A DNA stretch of 64,000 nt from Enteropsectra breve (lineage: Eukaryota > Microsporidia), in the NCBI GenBank assembly GCA_024243835.1, contig JALPMN010000643.1:22605-86604 (forward strand), written 5' to 3'. Both the position numbers and the translations under genes were made by a program. Position 1 is the first letter of the stretch; each line of letters starts with the position of its first letter. The notes below the pieces were generated by a model that did not search any database, was not told the origin of the DNA, and saw only the letters and a list, made by a program, of their open reading frames with translations. Shown piece after piece: positions 1 to 8,024 of this stretch.

Positions 1-600
1 GACTGAGCGATCTATTATTTTCAAGTGCTTCATCTGCAATTTGGTGTTGGAAAACAGCTGCATGTAGTTTATCAGCGCTCTCATATCATAGTTGCAGCTG
101 CTTGCGAGCTGGGATAGGAGCCTGGATTCAAAGGCATTTTGTTCAGCCTTTGCGATGCGCTCCAGTACTTTTATGATATTGTCCAGGGACTGCCTTTCCA
201 TTTTGAAGGTCTGCACATTCTTCAGCACCAGATCGCATGATACTATTATGACCGGTACAAGTGGGGTTTTTAAGGCGCTCATAATTTGGTAAATACTGGT
301 TGACGGTGGCTCCTCAATGACCAGCAACGTCCTTTTGTTATTTAGTGTTTTAGCAGCTGTGTTGTATTTTTTAATGTCTGCTAGCTCATCTTCGCCAAGC
401 ACCACCAAATTGTATTTAAGAAGCCGTGAAATAGCCTGTATTAACGCCGACTTCCCGGCGCCTGGACTGCCCAACAAGTGTGCAACACATCCTTTGTCAT
501 TCGTCTTGATATACTTCAGTAGGTCGAACCCTACGGTACTGGAAAACAACAGTTCGGAAAATCTGGGAAAGCGGTATTTGTATGCCCATGCCACTCCCAT
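1..600 (-). CDS. AAA+ clamp-loader-like ATPase (RFC1/Ctf18/Rad17 type), 3' part cut by window edge
   Basis: The minus strand is open without a stop from an ATG at 600 to the window edge (200 codons visible). CCC lies directly before the ATG. The protein opens with an aromatic-rich W-A-Y-K-Y-R segment followed by F-x-E-L-L, as at the start of RFC-family AAA+ modules. A Walker A loop (LLGSPGAGKSAL) follows at about residues 45-56 and a Walker B-like LLVIEE at about 95-100. A later R-A-L-I-N-Y-M-Q-L segment resembles the RFC sensor 2 region (DIR-x-x-L-N-x-L). Large clamp-loader subunits open the PCNA or 9-1-1 ring with ATP on DNA. Walker B carries E-E instead of D-E. Which large-subunit paralogue it is cannot be decided. 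The C-terminus is missing. Confidence 0.72.
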   Translation of the reverse strand, partial: MGVAWAYKYRFPRFSELLFSSTVGFDLLKYIKTNDKGCVAHLLGSPGAGKSALIQAISRLLKYNLVVLGEDELADIKKYNTAAKTLNNKRTLLVIEEPPSTSIYQIMSALKTPLVPVIIVSCDLVLKNVQTFKMERQSLDNIIKVLERIAKAEQNAFESRLLSQLASSCNYDMRALINYMQLFSNTKLQMKHLKIIDRSV

Positions 601-980
601 GGGAGAAAATACGTGCTATTTTTTATTTTTAGATTGAAAACAAAAGAAGAGCACGAATCGCAGCCATAGAAGATGTTCATTATTTTCACAAACACTATTT
701 CAGTGCTTGCAAAATAATTAATTTGAAAACATTCAGGTCCTCATGCAAGCTTCAATTATATAGATGGTATAGTGCAGCATATTACTTATAAAACAACTTG
801 AGTACAGCACAGATCGTAGATATTATTTAAAACACTTTTATTTAACGGATATTTATTTAATTGAAAGTTAAATGCTTGCTTTGTTCTTAGTCTAGCTCTT
901 CTCTTACAGGGCCAATATGCTTGTTTAAATTTCCTGTTTCTTTACTTAACAGAAAAATAATTTTAGAAAAATTTTGTCCT
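601..980. other. Divergent intergenic region
   Basis: AT-rich spacer between the divergent clamp-loader gene and zuotin. It carries CCC next to the left start and the A-run/T-run/TCC signal next to the right start. No other gene or repeat was seen. Confidence 0.6.
967..979 (+). promoter_or_regulatory. AAAAATTTT-GTCC start signal of zuotin
   Basis: Run of A, run of T, then GTCC, ending one base before the ATG at 981. It matches the composite found before many genes here and supports 981 over the upstream TTG at 921. Confidence 0.6.
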
Positions 981-1829
981 ATGAAATTTGCACTAATTCC
1001 GCTGGATTTGATAAATGAAGAGGACAAAGAGAAAAGGAGAGCCTACCTCCATAGCAGAAATTTATACAATAAATACACTCTGGTGGAGCTCAAGAACTGG
1101 GAGAAGATCGATCTCTACGAGGCGCTCGATCTTGATGAGTTCCGATATATTTCCATTCCGACAAATGTGCTGAAGCATGTTGTTAAAAAGAAATCAACGA
1201 TGTATCACCCGCTAAACAGCAATGATCTCTCAGAAGCATTTCTTCTTATCAAAAAAGCAGAGGAAATTTTGTCTGTTCCAAAATACAGAAAACTCTACGA
1301 CTCGGTGTTTCTTGACGAGTCTATTCCGGATGACAAGGAATATGCAATCGAGGAGTTCTACAGTTCCTTTGGGCCGGTCTTCATCAGAAACGGACAGTTT
1401 AGTGAGGCGCAGCCCGTGCCAGCAATCAAAGACTCTCCAGATGTCTTCTACAAGTTCTGGAGCAACTTTAAAACAACACGCGTATACGATGATCCAGCAG
1501 ACGTAATAGACCAGCGCGGATCCAGCAGAAAATACTATGCAGACAAAAACAAGGATGCAATCCAGAAAAAGAAGTGCTCAGACATGCACCGCATACAGGA
1601 TTTGGTAAAACTCGCATACAGGAGAGATCCCCGCATACAGCGCTCCAAGCCCGTTTCGACAGGGGTGTGGAATGAGGAGGAGCTTAAGACACTAACGAAG
1701 TTCAACATTCTTTTCGGAAAGTCTAAAAATAAATATGCTGACATTGCAACCAAGCTGAACAATCTCTATGTCACCAAAAGATCACAGAGTGAAGTAAAAC
1801 TAAAACTAGAGAGCTTAAAGAAAAAATAA
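981..1829 (+). CDS. ZUO1: Zuotin-like ribosome-associated J protein without the HPD motif
   Basis: 282 residues. Zuotin (DNAJC2/MPP11) sits at the ribosome exit tunnel in the ribosome-associated complex and activates Hsp70 on nascent chains. Visible parts: a J-domain-like region at about 48-110 ending in K-A-x-E-I-L...R-K-L-Y-D-S; the zuotin homology region (F-x-P-V-F-x-R-N-x-x-F-S, P-V-P, F-Y-K-F-W-x-N-F); a basic K/R helix around 190-220; and a C-terminal SANT-like segment (about 225-280, W-N-E-E-E-L). The invariant HPD tripeptide reads H76-P77-L78, so the Asp needed to stimulate Hsp70 is absent. The open frame extends upstream to a TTG at 921, but the ATG at 981 has the local start signal. 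The stop codon lies inside AATAAA. Confidence 0.85.
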   Translation: MKFALIPLDLINEEDKEKRRAYLHSRNLYNKYTLVELKNWEKIDLYEALDLDEFRYISIPTNVLKHVVKKKSTMYHPLNSNDLSEAFLLIKKAEEILSVPKYRKLYDSVFLDESIPDDKEYAIEEFYSSFGPVFIRNGQFSEAQPVPAIKDSPDVFYKFWSNFKTTRVYDDPADVIDQRGSSRKYYADKNKDAIQKKKCSDMHRIQDLVKLAYRRDPRIQRSKPVSTGVWNEEELKTLTKFNILFGKSKNKYADIATKLNNLYVTKRSQSEVKLKLESLKKK

Positions 1830-2240
1830 ATCTTATTCATAAAAGTTTTAAAATATTGGCTGCTGTTTTTGTATTGAAATAAAAACTTTAACTATAAAGC
1901 TAATCTTATGATAATTTTAATGTGGTTAGGCAACACATAAAAATAAAGAGCCGACGTAGAGCAAAGCTAGAAATAGTGTGCCAGGGTGAAGCCCCAAAAG
2001 TTATTTATGAAGCATGATTAAACTATGTTTTTTAATGATAATTTTGCTGTTAAACAAAGGAATAAGCCTAAATGTGGATTTAGTGTATGCTTAACGATGA
2101 GTTAATATACCCGAGTAGCTCACCCATATTAATCGTTTTTATTATGAGACTGCTGGTTATATTGAGTCTCGCTTGGATTTCAAAGTAAAAGTCTATTTTA
2201 CCCCCTTTTACTGTAAAATGCTTGACTTAAGAATAGGGGT
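1830..2240. other. Intergenic region holding copy 1 of the dispersed 108-nt element
   Basis: Mostly AT-rich. It contains the element at 1921-2028, described separately, and GGGG just upstream of the next start. Confidence 0.6.
1921..2028 (+). repeat. Dispersed conserved 108-nt element, copy 1
   Basis: About 91% identical (10 mismatches in 108 by eye) to the reverse complement of 60449-60556. It lies in noncoding DNA and has no open frame of note. The copies share a possible stem (GGCAC.. with ..GTG-TGCC) in which an A-T pair in one copy is G-T in the other, and a GGGG..CCC hairpin whose loop differs. A structured RNA, or the relic of a short mobile element, would fit. Which strand is functional is unknown. 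Confidence 0.75.
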
Positions 2241-2690
2241 ATGCCCAAGATAGTAGATACAAAGACGCTGCTGAAAAAACTAAAAGGGAAGGGAATACGC
2301 TCCAAAGAGGATCTGCTTGGAATAGAGGCTGTTCGAAACAACCCCTTGATCGAGGTAATTTTAGAAAAATACAGCAACCAGGGAAGCTTAGATAAGATAG
2401 TCGAGGATGTGGGAAGCTTCATCAACAATCGCAACAGCGAGAAGAAGCTTGACTTCGTTCTAGCACTCTACGATACTGAAAATGCTGGTTACATAACAAA
2501 CAAGCAACTATTTAAAGTCCTGAGCTTGCTGAATAAGCAATCCCTCCCCAAAGAGAAAATACAGAATATAGTCGATCAGACATTTGCAGAAACACAAAAC
2601 TATCAAAACACATTGACCTCAGATGAATACAAGAGAATTCTGCGCAAGAAGAGCACAAAAATCAACGATCTTTTTGGTAGCAGTCGCTAA
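2241..2690 (+). CDS. Calcineurin B-like EF-hand protein with degenerate calcium loops
   Basis: 149 residues. The layout follows the calcineurin regulatory subunit: an N-terminal region with N-N-P-L-I-E-V-I (compare N-P-L-V in CnB), then K-L-D-F-V-L-A-L-Y-D, G-Y-I-T-N-K-Q-L-F-K-V-L and I-V-D-Q-T. Canonical EF-hand ligands are mostly gone. Loop 3 (78-89) keeps D78, G83 and I85 but ends in Gln instead of Glu. Loops 1, 2 and 4 lack the acidic ligands. It may therefore act as a calcium-independent scaffold for a phosphatase or another partner. No catalytic subunit is in this window. GGGG precedes the ATG. A more general EF-hand assignment is possible. Confidence 0.72.
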   Translation: MPKIVDTKTLLKKLKGKGIRSKEDLLGIEAVRNNPLIEVILEKYSNQGSLDKIVEDVGSFINNRNSEKKLDFVLALYDTENAGYITNKQLFKVLSLLNKQSLPKEKIQNIVDQTFAETQNYQNTLTSDEYKRILRKKSTKINDLFGSSR

Positions 2691-3456
2691 AAACATGATT
2701 AAATAAAATAGATTTTCTGTTTTTTATAAATAGCAAGCCTAGTGTAGTAAATAAGAATAAAAGCAGTTGCCCAACTGTATATCTAAAACAATATCCATAC
2801 GATATTTTAGTGAATTATTAGCGATAATATTGTTCTAGGGCGCTTTTTAGGCATGAAACACTATTCTGGCAATCTGATTCTTATCTTTAGTAATAAAATC
2901 AAATGTTAAATTGATCTTTAGGCCCTGATTTTCAATTATATGCTGATTTCTTATTCTCTGCCACGAACAACTCTATTTGATGCCGTGTGTAACAAAGAAA
3001 GGGGAAATATTGAGAGCAGATATATTTCGGCTAAGATATCATTTAGTTACTTCATGAAACCAACAAGAAATATAAAATTTTGATATATTTGCAAAAATTT
3101 TGCAAATTTATCTTATTTAAACATCCTAGGAGCACTTGCATTTGAAAAATAGTGATTGTCGTTGAAAAACAAATCTAAAGGCAACAAGCATATTTATAAA
3201 TGTGAATACTGTGCTTATTTTGGGTTTGAGCATAGTGAGTAAAATTAAACATTAATAAATTTTGTATAATTAAAAACTAAAACTGATTTCAAAATAAAAC
3301 ACTTTAATCCACTGTCCTACAAATATTCTGAGAAACATCAGCCACTGTATGTGAATAAAGTTTATACATAACATTTTTAAGAGGGCTTTGCAAACAAAGG
3401 CAGCTGCTAGTATATTCCAATTTATTCATTGAAAAATTTTAATAAAATCCCTCTGA
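2691..3456. other. Long AT-rich intergenic region
   Basis: About 770 bp with no coding pattern, RNA gene or clear repeat. A short CTTTG..CAAAG inverted repeat lies near 3395-3405, and CCC lies six bases before the next start. Confidence 0.5.
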
Positions 3457-4242
3457 ATGAGGTTTGCCGGAATCTTTATACATAGCCTTACTGCAATCTT
3501 TGCCAGGCCAAACACACATTACGGGGCATTCGATGGAAGCTGCAGTGCGCAGGAAACTTCAACTTTTTCACAAGAAGAACCTGATCTACCGACCAAACGA
3601 GTTATAAAGCCACGATTTTTCAGGAAATTTCGCAGTGCTATTAAAGAAATAGGTGTTAAAAAGAGCAAAAGCAGGGCATCTTCAGAGTCGACTGTTGCGA
3701 ATCCATCTGCCCAGCCAGGGCCGAAGTCCCCGTGTCTTTCATGCCGTTCAGAAAATGAGCCAGTAAATGAATACTGCTCTTTGCATCCTGCACGTAAAAC
3801 CTCAAAAACACGTTCACTAAATTTTGAATTTGATCGTTCACTGATCATGCAGGACATTACCTTGACATGCTCGTTTTCGCACGGCGAAATAAACTCGCTG
3901 CGTCTGACAAAAAGTAGAGAAAGTACCCCTAATGGCTTACGCCGCTACGATGACCCCGAGCATATGCAACATTTTGATTGCAGCAAAAATGCTTATAGAA
4001 AAATCGAGCATAGGAAAACAAAAAGTCACGAAACTGCCACCAGCTCCGTGTATGGCCATAATTGCCTCCCCGAGATAGTCTATGGCTCATTTCAGAAAGT
4101 AGATCGATTCTCTATGGAAATACCAAATACCACAATGTATGAAAATGCTCTCGTCAAGAATATCAGGCCAGACTGCAACTATTTCAATATTCGATATCCA
4201 TCTGAGAATCCCGACTATGAATACATAAATTTTCTTGATTAA
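3457..4242 (+). CDS. Putative secreted protein, unknown family
   Basis: 261 residues, not recognised. The first about 17 residues are a basic-hydrophobic signal-peptide-like segment (M-R-F-A-G-I-F-I-H-S-L). A basic patch rich in K/R and F follows at about 50-70 (R-F-F-R-K-F-R-S-A-I-K), then a Ser-rich stretch and scattered Cys residues. The C-terminal third is richer in Tyr and Asn. There is no membrane anchor. Microsporidia secrete many lineage-specific proteins into the host cell, and this could be one. CCC lies in the six bases before the ATG. It is weakly reminiscent of the secreted protein at 37338-38792, which also has a signal peptide followed by a basic aromatic patch. That similarity is too weak to call homology. 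Confidence 0.7.
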   Translation: MRFAGIFIHSLTAIFARPNTHYGAFDGSCSAQETSTFSQEEPDLPTKRVIKPRFFRKFRSAIKEIGVKKSKSRASSESTVANPSAQPGPKSPCLSCRSENEPVNEYCSLHPARKTSKTRSLNFEFDRSLIMQDITLTCSFSHGEINSLRLTKSRESTPNGLRRYDDPEHMQHFDCSKNAYRKIEHRKTKSHETATSSVYGHNCLPEIVYGSFQKVDRFSMEIPNTTMYENALVKNIRPDCNYFNIRYPSENPDYEYINFLD

Positions 4243-4635
4243 AGATAAGTTAGTTTGCGCAGTAAACTGTACGGGTTTTCGTCACGATTTATTTAAATTT
4301 TTTTTCATGTTTACAGAGGGAACTGGAAGGTATTCTAAAAGCTAATACCGTGAGCAAGATACGAACCCATTCTTAAATCATCTTCTGGCAGCTTGTTATT
4401 TTACTATCTTACACTAAAAAAGAAATTCACTGATAAAAATACATGCATCTCTGTAGTGCTTTTTACAACATAAGTACTATTAATGATATAAAACTGTAAA
4501 GATTTTTAGTGAGAATACAGTTCATTACTGTGTCAAACACACCTATTTTATATTTCATCCTTATTTTTTTTACCAACTTGCAGATCTGAGCTGATATTAC
4601 AATATGATGTTTTAAAAGGCCTTGAAAATAAATCC
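4243..4635. other. Intergenic region
   Basis: AT-rich, no feature seen. Minus-strand frames overlapping the next start look spurious. Confidence 0.5.
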
Positions 4636-5901
4636 ATGAGTAGCCAGAATTTAATGTTGAGACCAAAAATAGCCGCAAAAAACACTAAAGACCAGTTTAT
4701 TCCAGTGCTATTGGCTATTTTTAGCTTGTTGTGCCTCGTTATGTGCATTCCCCTTGCGGCGCAACTGCTATGCTACCTGTTGTGGCCAAAATATTATATG
4801 AAGATTATGGGACATACATTTTTGAGCTTTATAGCAGGCATATCTGCCTATTTACGGGTGGCCAGCCCAGTGCCATTTTCGCTAATAATCGGTTATTACT
4901 TTCTGAACAAATGTGTAGCGAAAACTTCATACTCGTCGGAAACAGGAATAGCAAATGAATGGATCGTCTGTCTTCTCTTGAGACTATATGTGCTCGTTAC
5001 TTCGATTTTTTTATTCCTGACAGCCCTACTGAATTACAAAAACGCAACATTCTCTCTTGTTTATATCATTGCAATACTATTAGTTCTGGCTATATTTGCG
5101 ATTAAAGAGAAACGGTATGATTCGGCTAGTTTGGTTTCATTTTGCATTGCAATCTCGCACCTAAGCCAGCTCTGGTGCAGCCTCTTTGCAATTGAGATAA
5201 AGGAGCTGTCTGAAGTAATAAGCTATTGTTTTAACGAAATGAATCAAGACGCTGTGTTCTTAGACGAATTTTTGAATCAGATCAAAGACCGGCAGGTACC
5301 AATCAAAAATCTTTACGCAGCGTTTGACAAGGCTCAGCTAGATACAACCAATGTCATTGTGCTGAAGTATTTTCCACCATCACTTGGAATATGCAATGCA
5401 TGCTCGGTTCGTGCATGGGCCAGTTCCTTTATTTTTGTTACTGAATCTTTTTTAACTGAATACTTGCATTCTCCTGCGGTACTAACAGCAGTGCTTTTAC
5501 ACGAATCTGGGCATCTAAAAGACGGGCTTTGGGCAGCAGAAATGATAGTGAGAGCAGTAAGCAAAACACTTTTTATATTTTTGCTGAGGTGCAGCTCAGT
5601 GGATCGATATAAAACGAATTCTCCGCGAATAAGAATTTTGAAAACTGTACTCATCTCTCTGATCTACGAGCAAATAAGTTTCATCTGCTCAAATGTTTAT
5701 AGCTGCATTAGGGAAATGGATGCTGACAGGCATGCCATGATATCAAAAACGACGGCAGAGGGCCTAATCAAATATCTTCACAAGAGCTCCGTTGCTGATC
5801 AGCCTAAAAATTATGATTTTAATATCACTAACTGTATTTTACTTACGCACATCTCCAACAAGCATCGCATTAACTGTGTAAAAAGCTTGGCGACTCAATA
5901 A
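4636..5901 (+). CDS. STE24: Ste24-type CAAX prenyl protease (M48 zinc metalloprotease)
   Basis: 421 residues. Ste24 is an ER and inner-nuclear-membrane zinc protease that removes the last three residues of prenylated CAAX proteins and clears clogged translocons. The zinc motif HESGH is at 289-293 and the third ligand motif E360-x3-D364 lies in the right place downstream (E-M-D-A-D-R-H-A). Hydrophobic segments occur at about 22-48, 58-90, 110-132, 138-156, 165-185 and 308-318, giving a multi-spanning protein. The length matches the family. The ATG is preceded by AATCC. The N-S-F/N-x-F-S-R segment typical of Ste24 is replaced by divergent sequence, so a broader M48 membrane protease remains possible. 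Confidence 0.85.
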   Translation: MSSQNLMLRPKIAAKNTKDQFIPVLLAIFSLLCLVMCIPLAAQLLCYLLWPKYYMKIMGHTFLSFIAGISAYLRVASPVPFSLIIGYYFLNKCVAKTSYSSETGIANEWIVCLLLRLYVLVTSIFLFLTALLNYKNATFSLVYIIAILLVLAIFAIKEKRYDSASLVSFCIAISHLSQLWCSLFAIEIKELSEVISYCFNEMNQDAVFLDEFLNQIKDRQVPIKNLYAAFDKAQLDTTNVIVLKYFPPSLGICNACSVRAWASSFIFVTESFLTEYLHSPAVLTAVLLHESGHLKDGLWAAEMIVRAVSKTLFIFLLRCSSVDRYKTNSPRIRILKTVLISLIYEQISFICSNVYSCIREMDADRHAMISKTTAEGLIKYLHKSSVADQPKNYDFNITNCILLTHISNKHRINCVKSLATQ

Positions 5902-6280
5902 TTTGCCCTTTTAATATTAAATAGTTCTTAATTCAAAGAATTCTACATCAACCTGCCTATGATACAAAAAGAGCTGTTCCTTCGTTTTTTTCATTAAAAT
6001 CCCTTTGCAAGTAGTCTGATGCCCAACTATACAAAATAGAAACATGTGGTATATTTGGGTGTAATTGAATATTCTATTTGTGTTTAAAATATTAATGAAA
6101 GTTTCGCTTTATTAGTTTTCCTTATTTCTTTAATCAAGTTTAGAGATGCTAGTATTAATAGGTGTAATAGCGCTCGATATACGTAACGCGCTATTATATA
6201 CTGGCTAATCGCTTCATGCATTTCAAAGCAAAGGCCTCTTCTGTTTTCTATTTGTTATATTTCTCAATATTAAAAGCCCC
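5902..6280. other. Intergenic region with a 9-bp inverted repeat
   Basis: AT-rich. The inverted repeat at 6165-6196 is listed separately. CCCC directly precedes the next ATG. Confidence 0.6.
6165..6196. repeat. Inverted repeat upstream of Maf1
   Basis: TAATAGCGC at 6165-6173 and GCGCTATTA at 6188-6196 are perfect complements separated by 14 nt. The GC-containing arms stand out in AT-rich DNA. It could be a factor-binding palindrome or a transcript hairpin. Confidence 0.6.
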
Positions 6281-6772
6281 ATGAAGTTTATTCAATCTCA
6301 AAACATCGTAAGAACAAATAATCTCTTTTCAAGGATAAGTGCCAAGGGCCTGGACGACTGGATAGAATTTGAAGTGTACAGCTGCAAGGAGACAAAGGAA
6401 CAAAGAAAGAACAGAGATCTTGCCAAGCCTCTGAGGTACTACGTCTTCTCCCTCGAACAAACATTTCCAGACTTCGATTTTACAGGAATATCACAAAGCG
6501 CCTTTAAAAGAACGAGTGTTGAAACACTCAGGGACGAAATGTATTTTCTTCAGCTCTCATTCTGCAAAAACAGCCAGGATGCAGAGGAATTTATGGAGCT
6601 TATCAAAAATGTGCTGGAGACCTGCATTGTCATCAAGCAGTCCATATTTTATGAAATAGATCCAAATACGCTCAAAGACGCAACAAAATCCAAGGTTTTC
6701 ATGGTACACGACAGAAAGCAGAAACGCGTTCTCATGATTAAGGTTAATTTATTCAGTGATGTCTTAATATGA
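6281..6772 (+). CDS. MAF1: Maf1, repressor of RNA polymerase III
   Basis: 163 residues. Maf1 binds RNA polymerase III and TFIIIB and shuts down tRNA and 5S synthesis under stress. Box A is recognisable at the N-terminus (M-K-F-I, then F-E-V-Y-S-C-K at about 29-36, matching I-E-S-Y-S-C-K). Box B is F-P-D-F-D-F (about 61-67), corresponding to the family P-D-Y-D-F-S. The C-terminus has K-V-F-M-V-H-D-R-K-Q-K-R-V-L (box C, compare Y-N-K-R-L-K-R-I-V). The central phosphorylated insertion of larger orthologues is absent, so TORC1/PKA control through it is unlikely. CCCC abuts the ATG. Confidence 0.85.
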   Translation: MKFIQSQNIVRTNNLFSRISAKGLDDWIEFEVYSCKETKEQRKNRDLAKPLRYYVFSLEQTFPDFDFTGISQSAFKRTSVETLRDEMYFLQLSFCKNSQDAEEFMELIKNVLETCIVIKQSIFYEIDPNTLKDATKSKVFMVHDRKQKRVLMIKVNLFSDVLI

Positions 6773-6949
6773 AAATAAATATGTTTAATTGTAATCTTTT
6801 TAACAATAGCATAAGGCTATTATAGAAACTCTTTTTTTGATTTAAATACTAGTGTATATTTTACTGTTATTGAAATAGTAGATCTAAAGTTTATTTTAAA
6901 ACGATATAAACTAACATTTTAATATTGTTTTTTACGTGTTTGTCTTTCA

Positions 6950-7165
6950 TCATTTTTTCAACCCGTAAAAGCTTTGTCTGATCTCCTCAAACTCCTTGCG
7001 CAGATCCTTTACTTTTTCGCTGTCATAGTTGCTCTGCACAAGTCTGTCCGTCTTCGCCACTATGCGGTCAACGATCTCTGCAACCTCCTTGTTTTTATAG
7101 CTGCTCTGCATAACTTTTGCCAGTATTTTTGAGAACTCAATATTGCTCTCGTCATTGTCATGCAT
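6950..7165 (-). CDS. Small helical protein, unknown
   Basis: 71 residues. The frame opens with GTG at 7174, but ATG at 7165 is preceded by GGGGCCC and is the likely start. The protein is charged, predicted helical, with heptad-like Leu/Ile/Val spacing, no Cys and no membrane segment. Not recognised. It lies downstream of eL31 on the same strand with 150 bp between them, filled by a tandem repeat. The strong start signal argues that it is real. Confidence 0.6.
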   Translation of the reverse strand: MHDNDESNIEFSKILAKVMQSSYKNKEVAEIVDRIVAKTDRLVQSNYDSEKVKDLRKEFEEIRQSFYGLKK

Positions 7166-7174
7166 GGGCCCCAC

Positions 7175-7284
7175 TTAGCAATTCAAAATTAGCAATAATA
7201 TAAAAGTTGGCAACTCAAAACTAGCAGTAATATAAAAGCAACTCAAAATAGCAATAATATAAAAGTTAGCAATTCAATAATTGC
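7175..7284. repeat. AT-rich tandem repeat, about 30-nt unit
   Basis: Three to four imperfect copies of a unit of about 28-32 nt with the core TAGCAATAATATAAAAG. It occupies nearly the whole gap between the eL31 stop and the start of the small gene, so it forms that gene's upstream region. Confidence 0.8.
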
Positions 7285-7315
7285 AAAAAAATACAATGAC
7301 TAGCTGGCTAAATAT

Positions 7316-7648
7316 TTATTCATCGACAGAAGCATCCATAAGCCCCTTGAATGAAGTTACATCAACGAGGGAGAGTCTGAGACATTTATTTTCTGGGTTT
7401 ACCTGGCAGGCTCCTCTCTCGACTCTGACACGAATTCTTCCGATTGATGTGCTGTTTCCTCTAGACCATATTTTTTTGTTGAGATCCTCAGACACATAGA
7501 CTGGGTCCTGTGTCTTCCACTGCTTCTGGACAAATTTTTTTAAATTTTTGACAGAACCGGATGCCTTTCTATTTGAACGGGTCTTTTGGGCGAGCTTCCT
7601 GATGTTTACAGTAATTTCTGTAACTTTTCCTCCAGTGATGGACTCCAT
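7316..7648 (-). CDS. RPL31: Large-subunit ribosomal protein eL31
   Basis: 110 residues. eL31 lies near the polypeptide exit tunnel of the 60S subunit. Family features visible are the basic N-terminal helix region, K-x-W-x-x-Q-D-P-V-Y-V-S, R-I-R-V-R-V-E-R, and the C-terminal L-V-x-V-T-S-F-K-G-L followed by an acidic V-D-E end, all in order and at the usual spacing. The frame reaches back to TTG at 7666. The ATG at 7648, preceded by CCC and then ATA, is taken as the start. The stop overlaps AATAAA. Confidence 0.92.
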   Translation of the reverse strand: MESITGGKVTEITVNIRKLAQKTRSNRKASGSVKNLKKFVQKQWKTQDPVYVSEDLNKKIWSRGNSTSIGRIRVRVERGACQVNPENKCLRLSLVDVTSFKGLMDASVDE

Positions 7649-8024
7649 TATGGGCTGCTTTCTCAAAAAATTTTTTTCAAAATTTTACTTGCAAATAAAA
7701 GCGAGCACTGCAGACATGCGTTTAAATTGTTAACAACACAATGAAGGCACTCTTAAGACACGAATAAAGAATCTTGACAGTAAAACCATCAGTATTGTTG
7801 TGTCTTTAATTATCTAATATTGCATCTAAGCCGAACAGCTGAGAGTAGCTATCCTTAGTCTACAGTATTTTGTTTACTTTAAGTTTTAAAGGATTATAAA
7901 GCAATACTTATACTGCATTTATATTCTCCCTGCAAAAGTATTTGCATTCAGAGGGTAAGGCTAAAGTATTTTAATAAAAATAGTCTAAAAAGCGAACTAG
8001 CATTTTAAATGATTTTATTTGTCA
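7649..8024. other. Intergenic region
   Basis: AT-rich spacer between the eL31 start and the stop of the SWI3-like gene. Apart from the eL31 start signal, nothing was seen. Confidence 0.5.
7651..7678 (-). promoter_or_regulatory. Start signal of eL31
   Basis: On the minus strand a run of A then T is followed by GAGAAAGCAGCCC and the ATG, the same order as before the other ribosomal protein gene (uS5) in this window. Confidence 0.55.

Noticed and set aside
921..980. N-terminal extension of zuotin from TTG 921
   Set aside because: Non-ATG start; the microsporidian start signal abuts ATG 981.
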